Part shown: positions 1 through 11,666 of the stretch, piece after piece
Layout: the number at the start of each line of letters is the position of its first letter
Position numbering within the stretch: the first letter of the stretch is position 1
Assembly: GCA_954871525.1 (NCBI GenBank)
Contig: OX940860.1
Coordinates: 55,850,724 to 55,914,723 of the forward strand
Direction: 5' to 3'
From: Parietaria judaica
Taxonomy: Eukaryota > Streptophyta > Magnoliopsida > Rosales > Urticaceae
DNA length: 64,000 nt
Notes under the pieces: model-generated
What the model saw: only the letters and a program-made list of their open reading frames with translations
What the model was told of the DNA's origin: nothing
The model's database searches: none
Position numbers and translations under genes: made by a program

Positions 1-35
1 AATTAGAAATCCAAGGGTATTATTGATATTTATTC

Positions 36-47
36 ATATATATATAA
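36..47 (+). promoter_or_regulatory. Probable TATA box of the patatin-like gene
   Basis: An AT-rich TATA-like run lies about 225 bases upstream of the chosen ATG at 269. A pyrimidine-rich leader (roughly 75-240) follows and would be the 5' UTR. The assignment rests on position and composition only. Confidence 0.45.
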
Positions 48-268
48 GAAGCAAACTCGCTGCTAAGCTAAACCCAACTTCTTCACTCAGTCACTGCTTT
101 CGCGTCGTGCTTATTAAGTCTCAACTACTCACACAGAGAGAGAGAGGTATCCGCCATTGTTGTGTTTCAGAGCTTCTCCCATTTATACCTCTCAGCAGCA
201 AAGTGTGATCACAGGCTCTCACCACCCGTACTTTATATACACTGCGAGTGTGTAGCAGAGATAGAGCA

Positions 269-1841
269 ATGGAGCTGAGCAAAGTAACACTGGAGATCTT
301 CACCAAGCTCGAGCAGAAATGGCTCTCCCACTGCGAGTCCACCAAGCGGACTCGCATCCTCACCATCGACGGCGGAGGTACCACCGCCATTGTCGCCGGA
401 GCTGCTCTCATCCACCTCGAAGACCAGATCCGCCTCCAGACCGGCGACCCCCTCGCGCACATCGCCGATTTCTTCGACCTCATCGCCGGCACCGGAATCG
501 GTGCCCTCCTCGCTGCCATGATCGCCGCCGCCGACGGCTCCGGCTCCGGCCGCCCTCTCTACACCGCGAAAGAAGCTGTCGCCGCTATATCGGGACAAAA
601 CTCGGCTCTGTTCAAGCCCCGGGGAATCTTTCACCGGAGCACGAATCTTAGATTCTCCGGCAAGAGCATGGAGTCGACATTGATGGACATTTTCCGGCGA
701 GGCCGCGACGGGAAGGATTTGACGCTGAGGGACACGGTGAAGCCGCTGATCGTGCCGTGCTTCGACCTGCGGAGCTCGGCGCCGTTCGTGTTCTCGCGCG
801 CCGACGCGGCGGAGTCAGCGAGCTTCGACTTCGAGCTGTGGAAGGTCTGCCGCGCCACGTCGGCAACGCCGGGGCTGTTCCGGCCGTTTGGGCTCGCCTC
901 TGTTGATGGAAAGACGGCTTGCTCGGCCGTGGACGGTGGCCTCGTCATGAACAACCCGACCGCGGCGGCAGTGACGCACGCGCTCCACAACAAGCGGGAT
1001 TTCCCGGCTGTCAACGGCGTCGAGGACCTTCTCATCCTCTCGCTCGGGAACGGCCCAGCACTGCGGCGGGCAACACCGAGGGCGTCGTGCTCTACAGCGG
1101 CGATTGTCGACATTGTCGTCGACGGCGTCTCGGAGACCGTTGACCAGATGCTGGGCAACGCCTTCTGTTGGAACCGTACGGACTACGTCAGGATTCAGGT
1201 AGTTCCCACCTTCTGTTTGGTTGCCTAGAAAATATAAGCGAATGAGAAGGGTAAAATCGGAACCGGAAATTGATATCTCGAGATATTTTTGTCTAGGTTC
1301 CGGTTATTTTGGATTTCAGAAATTCCTTTTTCCGGTTTTAATTTGTCAAAAATTAATTTTTCATAACTCGTAGCTAGTACCCGAACTGACAAAAAAAATG
1401 TTATTTTACGGGTTTGGAATCGGTAAATAAAATTATTTTATCAGGTATGAACTTGAAATTAAAAATTAAAAGATGTTATAGAAACCGAGACCCGTATAAT
1501 GGCTATAAATTGTTATCGGGAATCGGTATTCAAAGCGATAATCGACAATCCATGTTCTATCCATTAAATTAAGATAATAAAATTATTGACGTCCATTGTC
1601 GACCGTGCAGGCTAACGGAATCGGAGGCAACGGATTAAGCAAGGAGGAAGAGGTGTCTACGGAAGTCTTGAAAGAAAGAGGTGTCGAGTCGTTACCGTTT
1701 GGCGGGAAACGGTTACTGACGGAGACTAACGGCCAGAGAATCGAGAATTTTGTACAACGGTTGGTGGCAGCAGGAAAGACGAGCCTGCCGCCAAGCCCGT
1801 GCAAGGAGTCCGCCGTTAGCCCGCTCACTACCGGCCGTTAG
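269..1841 (+). CDS. Patatin-related phospholipase A, pPLAIII type (patatin-like protein), two exons
   Basis: Predicted lipid acyl hydrolase acting on membrane phospho- or galactolipids. Exon 1 is 269-1198 and exon 2 is 1611-1841. The intron is GT-AG, phase 0, and joining the exons gives 386 aa, close to the usual pPLAIII length. The patatin domain fills most of the protein: oxyanion-hole motif DGGG at residues 34-37, nucleophile elbow GTGIG at 74-78, and the DGG aspartate at 222. The elbow carries glycine where classic patatins have serine (GXSXG). That GXGXG form is characteristic of the pPLAIII subgroup, so it is a subgroup marker rather than damage. The ATG at 269 gives the usual short N-terminus; an in-frame start at 248 would add only seven residues. 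Exon 1 is GC-rich compared with its surroundings. Which pPLAIII paralogue this is cannot be settled by reading. Confidence 0.93.
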
Positions 1842-2818
1842 ATTAGATCGTATGCTGTTTTATTACTTTAATTCCTGAATATAAATATAATTTTGCTCAC
1901 CCTTTTCCTTTAACTTTGTAAGAGTAAGTAAGCCGTCTGTAACCATGTCTCTTTAGGTTCCAATTTTACCTAGCTCATATAATAATTAATAACATCTTTA
2001 TTAAATATTAATCTCACATTAATCGTTGTCGTTTTATATTTTTATATTTTATTAAAAGTTAATTGGGATTTACTGAAAATCAAGGATAAAAGAAGAAAGC
2101 TTATAATAAACGAATATTTAACAAATATAGATTAGTGATGGTTTTCGCAAAATTTAAAAATTGATGATTTTATTATATATTATGCTAATATATTGTGTTT
2201 GATATCATTGTATGAAATATGAATAAACTAAAGTATATATTAAAATCATTTTGTAGAATAGATTCTGTCAAGTAACATATACTTTATAATATAAAATATT
2301 TTTTACACTATTTATTGTAAAGATTTACTCATGAAATTAGATAGGTACTGGTACATATCTTGCCACAAAAATCTGATAAATAAACCCGGTATAGTGCAAT
2401 TGTTTATAAATTACTTATTGATAAATTCGTAAAACCCGATCAATTTCTAAAAGTATAGGCAACTCAAACTTTCATACATATTATAGCTATATAATAATAT
2501 ATAATGTATAATTTTCTCTTTCTCTTACCAATGACACGACCACGCACTCACTAATCACTGTATAAATCAATAATTAATCAGAAAAGTTAATTACCCCATG
2601 ACTAATTCAGTTTTTTTCTGCTTTTATTATTGGATATTATTACTGTTTCCAATAACACCCCTTTAAGTTCTCAAGAACTTCCTTAATCACGAAGTCCCAA
2701 TTTTTATCAGAATAAGGTCTTCGATTTCGATTATGGCAAAAAAAAAATATAAAAATGTATATTGCATTAAATGTTTGATCCTGTTAGGACCTTTTTGCAA
2801 ATCTTCTGATACAGTGGG
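1842..2818. other. AT-rich intergenic DNA
   Basis: This is the 3' flank of the patatin-like gene and presumably contains its 3' UTR and poly(A) site. I see no coding frame, RNA gene or clear mobile element. Confidence 0.6.
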
Positions 2819-2881
2819 AAATTTTGCCGTAACGTGAATATGGTTAAATAATTTAACCATATTCACGTTACGGCAAAATTT
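2819..2881. repeat. Perfect palindrome, 31-bp arms with a 1-base spacer
   Basis: The arm 2819-2849 is the exact reverse complement of 2851-2881, separated only by base 2850. The core of the left arm reads TTTTGCCGTAACGTGAATAT. It could be a foldback or MITE terminus, or a recent palindromic duplication. No target-site duplication is visible. Confidence 0.92.
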
Positions 2882-2887
2882 AACGTA

Positions 2888-2910
2888 CTTTAATTTAACT
2901 TAAATTAAAG
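2888..2910. repeat. Second perfect palindrome, 11-bp arms
   Basis: CTTTAATTTAA and its exact reverse complement flank a single C. It lies six bases after the 31-bp-arm palindrome and has the same one-base loop architecture. Confidence 0.85.
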
Positions 2911-2999
2911 GGAATCAAATCCTGTTATATTAGGTGAGAAAGATATATCGTACTTTAACGTCCTCCTATAACATATAAGGAAAATTTATCAACTAGTAA

Positions 3000-3090
3000 G
3001 TTACTTTTGGGCGCGGGCCCTGAGGCCCGTTCCGTTCGAGCCAGCCGGGCTCGGGCTGAGGCCCATGGGACCCGCACGATGCTCAGGTTT
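3000..3090. mobile_element. 91-bp hAT-type micro-MITE with 8-bp target duplication
   Basis: A very GC-rich 91-bp block (runs such as GGGCGCGGGCCC and GAGGCCC) sits abruptly in AT-rich DNA. It is flanked by identical 8-bp repeats ACTAGTAA at 2992-2999 and 3091-3098, the TSD length of hAT transposons. It has no coding capacity. Confidence 0.6.
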
Positions 3091-3098
3091 ACTAGTAA

Positions 3099-4376
3099 CA
3101 CAAATAGAGGAAAATCAAAAGTTGCTCTAATGTTATAATTCCATATATGTTAATGTTTACCATTTGTTTTCCTTCAATGGTTTTTCCTTATTCTCATTTT
3201 GTGAAGATTCACTGAAAAATTGACTGAAGTTGAACGAGGTTAACATTTATAAACTTTGGGAATATATGTCGGGAAAAAAATGGGAACATAATGACCATGT
3301 TTGAATAAAAAAAATGGAACATATGCCTTCATTTACTCATCTAATCCAACGGCCATGATTAAATGACTCTCATCCAAAAATCAGATTCGGATAATCGTAA
3401 CCAGAAAGTTCTGATTCCAGATTTAACCGGATTCAGAGCTTCTATATCCAAATAAATCCGGATTCAAAACTTTCTTATTTCAGATTTTATCGGGAATTGC
3501 CATATTTAAATCGGAATTCCCAAATTTACCCCACAATGAAAAGGAAATTAGCTTTTACCTTTTTTATCCCCACATAAATGAGTCAAAGTCTCTTTCTAGT
3601 TATCATTTATGGCTTGTGTCTCACCTCAAGTTTTTTCCTCCACATTTTATTCTGAAGGTAGGTTTGGTTTGGTGGGTAAAAAACAGAGAAATAAACAAAA
3701 AGCCTGCTCTGTAGCGCATTACACTCTTATTGGGCTATTTCAGTCAACTTTTATGTGTAAATCTTTTTTAGTCATCAGTAAGGTAAATGTATATATAAAT
3801 ATATAGATATGTTTCTCAATTATAATCTTAAGTCTTAACCCATATTACCTTCAATTAAGGTACAGTGACAGTCTATAAGACAATTTTAGGTTAAAGGTAG
3901 TTTGTTTGTCTTGTCTATGACTATAAGCATGTGATTATGAACATATACCGGATATTTTTCTTAATCCAATATAAGAATAAAAAGTGTGTGCCTAAAACGG
4001 TGTTACGCGTGTTAGAGCTGTTTTTTTTTTTTTTTTGCCGGTCTTCATTGACTTTTGTTAGAGTTAATCACCACGATAAAAAATCAAAAAATTAAACCTT
4101 AGCCAGTCTCACTTCACCATATGTATTATATATATATATATATATATATATAATTCGATGGCTTTTAGTTAATTTATGTAATAATTATTGAACTAAACTT
4201 TGACGCTTGTGGCTGAAATTAAATAGTAGTTTGGTTGGTAGTGGTTTTGGGCGGCCATGATTCGATTTCAGCGATGAACTTTTGTGACAAATAAATCAAT
4301 ATTATCCAAATTCAACCAAATAATATCATATCATATAGGTGACCTCTAAGAACATTGTTTAATTCTTTATTTTGTC
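3099..4376. other. Intergenic DNA, with a TA microsatellite near 4127-4152
   Basis: AT-rich DNA with a T-run near 4020-4036 and a TA dinucleotide tract near 4127-4152. Short frames such as 3609-3806 show no domain or codon signature. Confidence 0.6.
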
Positions 4377-5171
4377 ATTATGTTTAGTTAACAGGTTGTC
4401 TGAAAGACTTGTCAAGACAACAGAAGGTTTGACAAGTTGTTGAAGATCTGCGCATTAAAGACTACTAAGTTGACAACAACAAAGCTTGTCGAAGTTGTTA
4501 GAGATAATGAAACAATAAGCTTTTAGGTTGTCAACTTAGTAGAGTCTTCAATACTGCGCATTTACGGAAGAGATTCGCAGCTGGAGTCAAAGATCATCTT
4601 CTTCAGAGTTATTGCCACGATCAGCACGCTCATTCATCATCATCATCTGATTGGAGCTGGAATTGATCTGATTGAAGGTATCCGTTGTACCTTTAATCCC
4701 TTTGATCGTGGAATCTCTCAATTGCCATATTTGGAAGCCAAGAATACCGGCCTATTTAGCCTTCACTGGATGTGGATGAACATCGAACACTTTGAACGTA
4801 AACACACGCATCCGCTTAATTCAGAGTTTGAGGGTCTTGAAATCTCATTCGTGGAGTGACGACTGGCTGTGGACACTTGAAGCATCGCAAGATCGTTCTG
4901 AAAAGAAGCACGCTTTTTCTTGGAGTTGGATCACCAACTGCGCCTGGTCTCGAGGGGGAGTTGTCTATTCCCATGTGAAACTCAAATAAGTGTTCTGTAT
5001 AACCGTGTAACTTTCTGAATGTTTTCCAGTGGAATAAAGTATCTAGATCAGAGCACCGCAGAGTAGGTTCCCATCCAGGGGTTCGTGAACTGCGTAACCA
5101 AATATCGCGTGTTCCTTTATCTGTCGTGACAATGTCGTTAACATCGTGACTATCCAATTTCAACCTCAACT
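4377..5171. mobile_element. LTR-retrotransposon-like remnant, possibly a Copia LTR
   Basis: This stretch is less AT-rich than its flanks. It contains an imperfect inverted repeat (about 4447-4480 against 4526-4563, sharing CTAAGTTGACAAC and its complement). A purine run GAGGGGGAG near 4952-4960 resembles a polypurine tract, and an LTR-like tail ends near 5171. No coding domain and no convincing TSD were found, so the ends are approximate. A solo or deleted Copia LTR is the best guess. Confidence 0.35.
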
Positions 5172-6338
5172 CATATTTGACAAAACTTTTTCTTCAATTT
5201 GAGTAATAAATATTTGCCTATAATTTCATTTGAAATATCGGAGTAATAAATTACTATTACTTATATAGTCGGATTTTCGTGAGACTTTCGTGAGTAATCA
5301 CAAGTTCTTAAACCTTGATTAACTACTATAAATCACGAAAAGGCCATCGTGTTGGTTCCGTGAGCTTCCTGATCGAGTTTATCCGGTATGGAGTTTGAAT
5401 CCCGTGATATTTAAAATGAAAAGTGTACACTTAGGCCTTAATCCTTGTCCTAATGAAGCAGTTGAGCAAAGTTATCTTTTCTCTCATTAAAAAAAAAAAA
5501 ACCATTCAATGTTAAAACGTGCGTTATTCTTCTATAATAATAACGCTTTTTATATACATTATACATCATAAAATAATGACGCAATAACATTAAAAAATCA
5601 AATAGATATTGTGGCCAATAAAAGAAAACTGATATATTATCATATCTGATTTATGAATTATATGCATAAGATATATAATTTTTAATATGTATTGGATTCC
5701 ATTAGTGGCGTAACCATTATTTTTGTTTTTGTTTTTTAAGTGCGACAGTTTCTGATTTGATCCACATGACTTCATATATAGATCCTTTATACATGCTACA
5801 TTGTGTATACGTATATTATGCATAATTATATGATATGTATCTATATACACGTACACACGTGTGTCTACGTGTCCATTACTAAGGTTATTCGCAGCATATC
5901 AGTATGTAACTCAATACGTGGATCAAGATTCCACATTATATAAGTTAAAAATACAATAAATGACCCTGATTACCTTACAACTTATTGATAAAATCATAAA
6001 AAATATAACGAAAACAACAATCAATAATTACAGCGGAAAATATCATAAGACGGAAACACATGTCTTTTTTCATATATGTAAATTTGATCTAGTAATATCA
6101 CATGTTTTTTATAATGAATATATGTAAATTTGATCTAGTAATATCACATGTTCTTATGATCTAGTAATATCATAAAACGAAATCAACATTACATGTAGTA
6201 ATGTTTTTATAATGAATATATCTAGTAAAACGAACGTGTTTTGGAATCTAGATTAAATAGCACTATTTTTATTAAAAAAATTATAGAGCTGAAAAATTAA
6301 TTAAGTACTTAAATATCAAAAATTAGTTTGCCAAACTG
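5172..6338. other. AT-rich intergenic DNA
   Basis: I see no gene. It contains the 35-bp direct duplication listed separately. Confidence 0.6.
6072..6152. repeat. 35-bp direct duplication
   Basis: Bases 6072-6106 recur exactly at 6118-6152 (unit begins ATATATGTAAATTTGATCTA). A shortened third echo (GATCTAGTAATATCA) follows. It looks like a local slippage or unequal-exchange product. Confidence 0.85.
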
Positions 6339-6343
6339 GTTAG

Positions 6344-6932
6344 TGTTATGGGAATTTTTCGGAGTCTAGAAAAATTAAGGCCTAGCCCAAAAAAGCATGA
6401 ACAAAAGGCCAAAAACGACAAAATAAGTCTGCAAAAACGACCCGGGCCCGCCACAAAAAAAGTCAGCGAGACCCGGTCCAAAAAGTCAACAGAAAGTCAA
6501 CCTAAGAAGTCAACATGACTCGGCACAAAAAGTCAACATAAAGTCAACCTAAAAAGTCAACCTGACTCAGCCTGAAAAGTCAACGAAAAATCAACCCAAA
6601 AAGTCAACGGGACTCGGCCCGAATAAAGTCAGTAAAAATTTAGTTACTTTTATCACAAAAGAGGTTTTAAATTAATTATTGAAAGCACCGCGCAAACAAT
6701 ATCATAATTGCTCAGGGGCTCAACAAAGTAACTGGAATCAACGCAGATCGACTCAGATCAACTCATAAAAACGCTCTCTAAAGCGATAAAACCTCCGTTT
6801 TCCATTCTCTTAAATATCCCGACTTAAATACCCGACTAATGTTGAGCGTCGGAGGTGAATACGGAGGCACCCCCTCCGTACCCATTTAAGTTCACGTTTA
6901 TTTCATTCTTTCAGCAAAGTATACGGAGAAAA
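6344..6932 (+). repeat. 5' LTR, truncated and lacking the promoter segment
   Basis: It aligns with the 3' LTR from TGTTATG to about 6932 (ACGGAGA), then diverges, so the last ~140 bp and the primer site are gone. Near 6730 it also lacks the ~66 bp segment that carries the TATA box in the 3' copy. The missing segment is bounded by short GTAA repeats. Confidence 0.8.
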
Positions 6933-7019
6933 ATAAACAAAAGGGCCCACTTTTTAGCCGTGACGATCAAGATTCGGGTTACGAAATTCAAAGTCCAAAT
7001 ACCAAAAACAGCGCCGAAA

Positions 7020-7450
7020 GCCAAACCCGACGACGACACCGGAGGCTCATCAGGGGACGCCCCCGTTCAAAGTCCGATACCTGACGACGACACTAGAGGC
7101 TCATCGGGGAGAGACGCCGGCGAAAGGCCGAAACCCGACGACGATGCTGAAGGCTCATCAGGGAGAAGCAACGGACAAGGTCTGATACCCGACGACGCTG
7201 CAGGAGGCTCATCAGGAAAATTAATCAGACAACGTACGATACCCGACGACGACGCCGGAGGCTCATCAGGGAAAGACGCCAGTGAAAGTCCTAAACCCCG
7301 ACGACACCGTCGGAGGCTTATCAAGATAAATCAACGGACAAAGTCCGAAACCCGATGACAACGCCGTAGGCTCATCTTGAAAATATGACGAACAAAGTCC
7401 GAAACTCGACGACGACACCAGAGGCTCGTCAAGGAAGGACGACGGCCAAA
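7020..7450 (+). repeat. Minisatellite block 1 of the LARD element
   Basis: Roughly 60-bp degenerate units contain CCCGACGACGA and GGAGGCTCATC about six to seven times. The open frame across it (PDDDxxGSSG repeats) is a by-product of the repetition and is not supported as a gene. Confidence 0.8.
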
Positions 7451-7569
7451 GTTCTAAGTCTAAAGCTTAGTGACGAAATCGAAGACTACGTCCAAGGAAG
7501 CAAAGACCAAAGTTCAAAGTCCAAAAACAACGTCGAAGGCTCGATCCAGATACCCAACGGTCAAAGTTC

Positions 7570-7925
7570 AACGACCCGTCTTGGTCACCTCAACGACCTC
7601 GATATACAGATCAGTCGTCTCAACGATCTCCAGATTCCCACATGTCGTCTCAACAACCTTGATATACGCATCGGTCAACTCAACGACCTCAAGCTTAGCA
7701 TCGGTCGCGTCAACGACCTCCATCTTCGCATCGGTTGCTTCGACGACCTCAAGATTTGCGCCGGTCACCTCATCGACGTCCAGATTTGTATCGGTCGTCT
7801 CAACGACCTCCAGTTCCGCATTGATCACTTCAACGACCTTAAGCATTAAATTGTTCACCTCAACGGCCTCGAGTTTCACCTCAATCACCTCAAAGACCTC
7901 GAGTTTCATCTCGGTCGCATAATGG
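7570..7925 (+). repeat. Minisatellite block 2 of the LARD element
   Basis: About eleven degenerate ~30-bp units with the core TCAACGACCTC and variants of CATCGGTCG. It keeps open frames on both strands because the unit length is near a multiple of three. Confidence 0.8.
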
Positions 7926-8094
7926 ATGGTCAAAATTGGGACCGTAGAAACGACGTCGAAGGCTAAATCAAAAGTAGGACAAAAAAAAAAATTAGCGATC
8001 AAAGTTTGAACTAAAAGAAAACGGTCGAAGTACAAAGACCGTGAAAGGCCTGATCTTAATCCCGCCGAATCAGGAAAATAACACCAAGACATTG

Positions 8095-9130
8095 GATCTT
8101 AATCCCACCGACTCGGGAAAATAAACCGAGAAATAAGACGCTAAGGCGCGAAACTCGACAAGACGTTACGGCGCGAAGGACCAGGAAGTAAGACCCTAAG
8201 GCGCAAAATCGGGCGAAAACAAATTGAGAAATAAGACGCTAAGGCACGAAACTCGACAAGACGCTACGGTGCAGATGACCAAGAAGTAAGACGCTAAGGC
8301 GCAAAATCTGGTGAAAACAAACCGAGAAATAAGACGCTAAGGCGCGGAACTCGACAAGACGCTAAGGCGTGAATGACCAGAAAGTAAGACGATAAGGCGC
8401 AAAATCTAACAAAATACCGAGAAGTAAGACGCTAAAGCGCAACCGGAAAAACAATAAAAGTAAGACGCCAAGGCGCAAAGAGGGGGGAGTAAGACGCTCA
8501 GGCGCAAATCCGGAAAAAAAATCCAAGAAATAGGTCACTTAAAACGTGGATGCTTGGTAAATAAGTTTGAGACTATAAGACGCTTAGGCACGGACATCGG
8601 AAAAAGACCAGAACCAGATTTTGGCATAAGTCTGGGATCGTAAGACGCTCAGGCGCAAACACCAGCAAAAGCTCGGGGGGTTGAGACGCTCAGGCGCGAA
8701 CTCCGACTAAAGACCGAATAAAATATATTTGGCATAAGTCCGAAACTGTAAGACGCTCAGGCGCGAACATCGAAAAAAGACCAGAACCAGATTCTGGCAT
8801 AAGTCTGGGATTGTAAGACGCCAGGCGCAAACACCGGCACAAGCTCGGGCGGTTGAGACGCTCAGGCGCGAACTCCGACTAAAGCCCGAATAACATATCT
8901 TCGGCATAAGTCCGAAACTGTAAGACGCTCAGGCACGAACATCAGAAAAAGAACCAGATTTTGGCATAAATCTTGGATCGTAAGACGCTTAGGCGCAAAC
9001 ACCGGTAAAAGTCCGGGGGGTCGAGACGCTCAAGCGCGAACTCCGACTAAATACCGAAAAACTTATCTTCAGCATAAGTTCAAAATCATAAGACGCCCAG
9101 GCGCAAACACTGGCAGAAATTCGAAACAAA
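8095..9130 (+). repeat. Minisatellite block 3 of the LARD element
   Basis: Some twenty copies of a core like GTAAGACGCTAAGGCGCAAA (later GACGCTCAGGCGCGAAC) are separated by 20-60 bp of variable sequence. The spacers themselves repeat at a higher order, for example CTCCGACTAAAGACCGAATA near 8700, 8872 and 9040. Confidence 0.85.
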
Positions 9131-9512
9131 AAGACGCCCAAGCCAGTCCAAATTCCAAAGAGCTCTCACGCTCACCCTTTCTAAGAAAAAATATGGAAGG
9201 GTATCTCTCGGAACAGCACCCGTAAACGCGAAACGGAAGGTTATTCCAAAAGACACCGAACCTGCAAACGCAAGCGTAGCTGAGGGGTTATCTTCCGAAC
9301 GCCCCCGTAAAAATGGTAGGTGATCTCTTAGGAAATTCCTCACGATCGTAGACGTAAAACGGTAAAGTTATCTCATGGAACACCCCCATCAGCATACACG
9401 GAGTGTCACCCCTTGGGACGCCCCCATATATCTTTTAAAAGCGCTAGCTCAGAAACAAAAACGCAAAAATAGTTTCTCGCCAGATAAAATCTCCCAAGAA
9501 ATTGGGGGTTAA

Positions 9513-10307
9513 TGTTATGGATATTTTTCGGAGCCTAGAAAAATTAAGGCCCAGCCAAAAAAACATGAACAAAATGCCAAAAACGACAAAACAAGTCTGC
9601 AAAGACGACCCGGGCCCGCCACAAAAAAGTCAGCGAGACCCAATCCAAAAAGTCAACATGACTCGGCCCAAAATATCAATAGAAAGTCAACCTAAAAAGT
9701 CAATATGACTCGGCCTGAAAAGTCAACAAAAATTCAACCCAAAAAGTCAACGGGCCGGACTCGGCCCGAATAAAGTCAGTAAAAGTTCAGTTACTTTTAC
9801 CATAAAAGAGGCTTTAAATTAATTATTAAAAGCACCACGCACCGAGCACAGCGCACTGCGCAAACAATATCATAATTGCTCAAGGGCCCAACAAAGTAAT
9901 TATTAATTACTAAGAGGTCCCTACACCCTTCTATAAATAGAAGCTCTTTTCAATCAAAACGGTAACTGGAATCAACGCAGATAGATTCAGATCAACTCAT
10001 AAAAACGCTCTCTAAAGCGATAAAACCTCTGTTTTCCATTCTCTTAAATATCCATACTTAAATACCCGACTAATGTTGAGCGTCGGAGGTGGATACGGAG
10101 GCACCCCCTCCGTACCCATTTAAGTCCACGTTTATTTCATTCTTTCAGCAAAGTATACGGAGATGGAGTTCCGGAAGATATTTCCGGCCTATCAAGAACA
10201 ACGAATCAAGCTTCAAGACTCCCTTTGACTGTCAAGTGGTCATCGAGCCCGGCCCAAAATCAAGACTTGGGCCGCTTTAAGTGTTGATCCATTTTTCAGC
10301 ATTAACA
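9513..10307 (+). repeat. 3' LTR of the LARD element (795 bp)
   Basis: Complete LTR beginning TGTTATGG and ending TTCAGCATTAACA. It keeps a TATA box (CTATAAATAG, 9931-9940), so the surviving promoter is in the 3' copy and would read outward into the flank. Confidence 0.85.
9931..9940 (+). promoter_or_regulatory. LTR TATA box
   Basis: CTATAAATAG lies in the middle of the 3' LTR. The matching segment is deleted from the 5' LTR. Confidence 0.6.
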
Positions 10308-10312
10308 GTTAG

Positions 10313-11276
10313 TATTAGCCATTAGGGTTAGAACTACAAACGTCATTGATGATATGCCAACTTAGGTTTTAAGAATATACGATATCGTTTGAAACTACGT
10401 TGCGGCTATATATTACATAAGTCGGCGTATTGAGTTCAACAAGTCTCTCAAACGACAGAAATTATACCGTGGCATGAGAATGCACAGCGGCGTTATCTAG
10501 TACGTGCCCGACAGATCTAGTGATCCAACGATTCTGTCATTAAATCCACTTCCAACCACGAAAATTTTTCTGTAGTTTGAAGTACTACGACGGAAGATTC
10601 TACCACACTTAGAAATTGTGGCCGAAACTCTTCAACTACGATTTTTTTAGGTGTGGTTAAATCTCAAATTTACATTTACAGTAGTGAATAGAATTTTTAC
10701 AGAAAAAAAATGCATTGATATATAGCAGAAATTCAAGTCCTTTGTATTTGCATATTTTTTTGTTAATTGTATTTGAATAGTGTCGCGTCAAATTTTGCGT
10801 GACATTATCTAATTTTTACATCTCCTGCCATTTTAGCGTGAAATATGGCAATTATTTTGCAAAATAAAGTACGGGCGGAGGTCCTGTCTGTAAGACATCA
10901 ACTGTTTTGTTATTCTTTCATGACTTTTATTATTATTGCCATCAATTTTTGTTATCGCAAGGAGAGAACAAATATATTGTCCGTGAAATAGTATTACGAG
11001 AAATTATAGGAGAAAAAGAGTAGAAAACATAAAAAATAAATACATTTGTGTGTATATATATATGTGTGTGTTAATAATATGTATGTATATAATTTCGTAT
11101 ATTTGCTTGGCGGCTTGAGCGGCTAGTGGGTTTAGTTGAGTGGCTCTAATATTATATACACAATATTGTATGAATATTGCAATAAATCTTCTTATAAAAT
11201 ATTAGAACCTCCTGAACCCGACAAGATTGGGAAGTGGGTCAAATATAATAAATACATATGATATGTATAGAGATGA
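10313..11276. other. Intergenic DNA
   Basis: Mixed-composition DNA between the LARD element and the hAT element. No recognizable gene or repeat. Confidence 0.55.
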
Positions 11277-11289
11277 GAAGAGCTGAAAC

Positions 11290-11420
11290 TCGCGATCGTA
11301 CCGTGGACGTCGCGATCGTCGCGACGCGTGTGGCGCGAATCGCGATGCGTCGCGATCAACGGGTGAAAATCGCGATTCGTCGCGACGCTGGGTCAAAATC
11401 GCGTGATCCGCGTGAAATGC
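11290..11420 (+). repeat. Left subterminal TCGCGA motif cluster
   Basis: Repeated TCGCGA, GTCGCGACG and AATCGCGAT motifs, strikingly CpG-rich. In hAT elements such clustered subterminal motifs are transposase-binding sites; that role here is inferred. Confidence 0.7.
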
Positions 11421-11666
11421 TCTCGGCCAATCAGAGCGCGACACGTGTGCTCTCCGAGTGAGGGGAAAAATTGTGTTTGTTGGTGGCGAAAATAACACAC
11501 TTTTTACCCGAAATTTATTACCCAACCACAATTATTACCCACTTTACTCGAATTTCAACCCTAAAATTTCAAATTTCAATATTTTTTCACCCACTTTCTC
11601 CTCACAATTATTCACCCACTTTACCCACCACAATAATTATTCACCCACCCCACTCTCTCCTCAAAC

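Larger units (their letters stand above)
6344..10307 (+). mobile_element. Non-coding (LARD-like) LTR retrotransposon
   Basis: A complete insertion of 3964 bp flanked by the TSD GTTAG at 6339-6343 and 10308-10312. It starts TGTTATG and ends ATTAACA. Two LTR-type copies begin at 6344 and 9513. The interior has no gag or pol. It consists of three successive blocks of unrelated tandem repeats (about 7020-7450, 7570-7925 and 8095-9130). A G-run (ATTGGGGGTTAA) just before 9513 serves as the polypurine tract. Movement would need proteins from another element. Superfamily is unproven; Gypsy is likely from its style. Confidence 0.85.

Noticed and set aside
319..1158. Long frames on both strands overlapping exon 1 of the patatin-like gene
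   Set aside because: Other-frame shadows of a GC-rich exon; no domain, and the patatin frame explains the sequence.
5590..5856. 88-codon minus-strand frame
   Set aside because: Tyrosine/isoleucine/asparagine-rich translation of AT-rich DNA, not protein-like.
7067..8092. Several 85-174 codon frames on both strands
   Set aside because: Produced by minisatellites with unit length near a multiple of three inside the non-coding LTR element.
8095..9130. CRISPR-like regular repeats
   Set aside because: Repeats are degenerate, spacers themselves repeat, and the array lies inside a plant LTR element.
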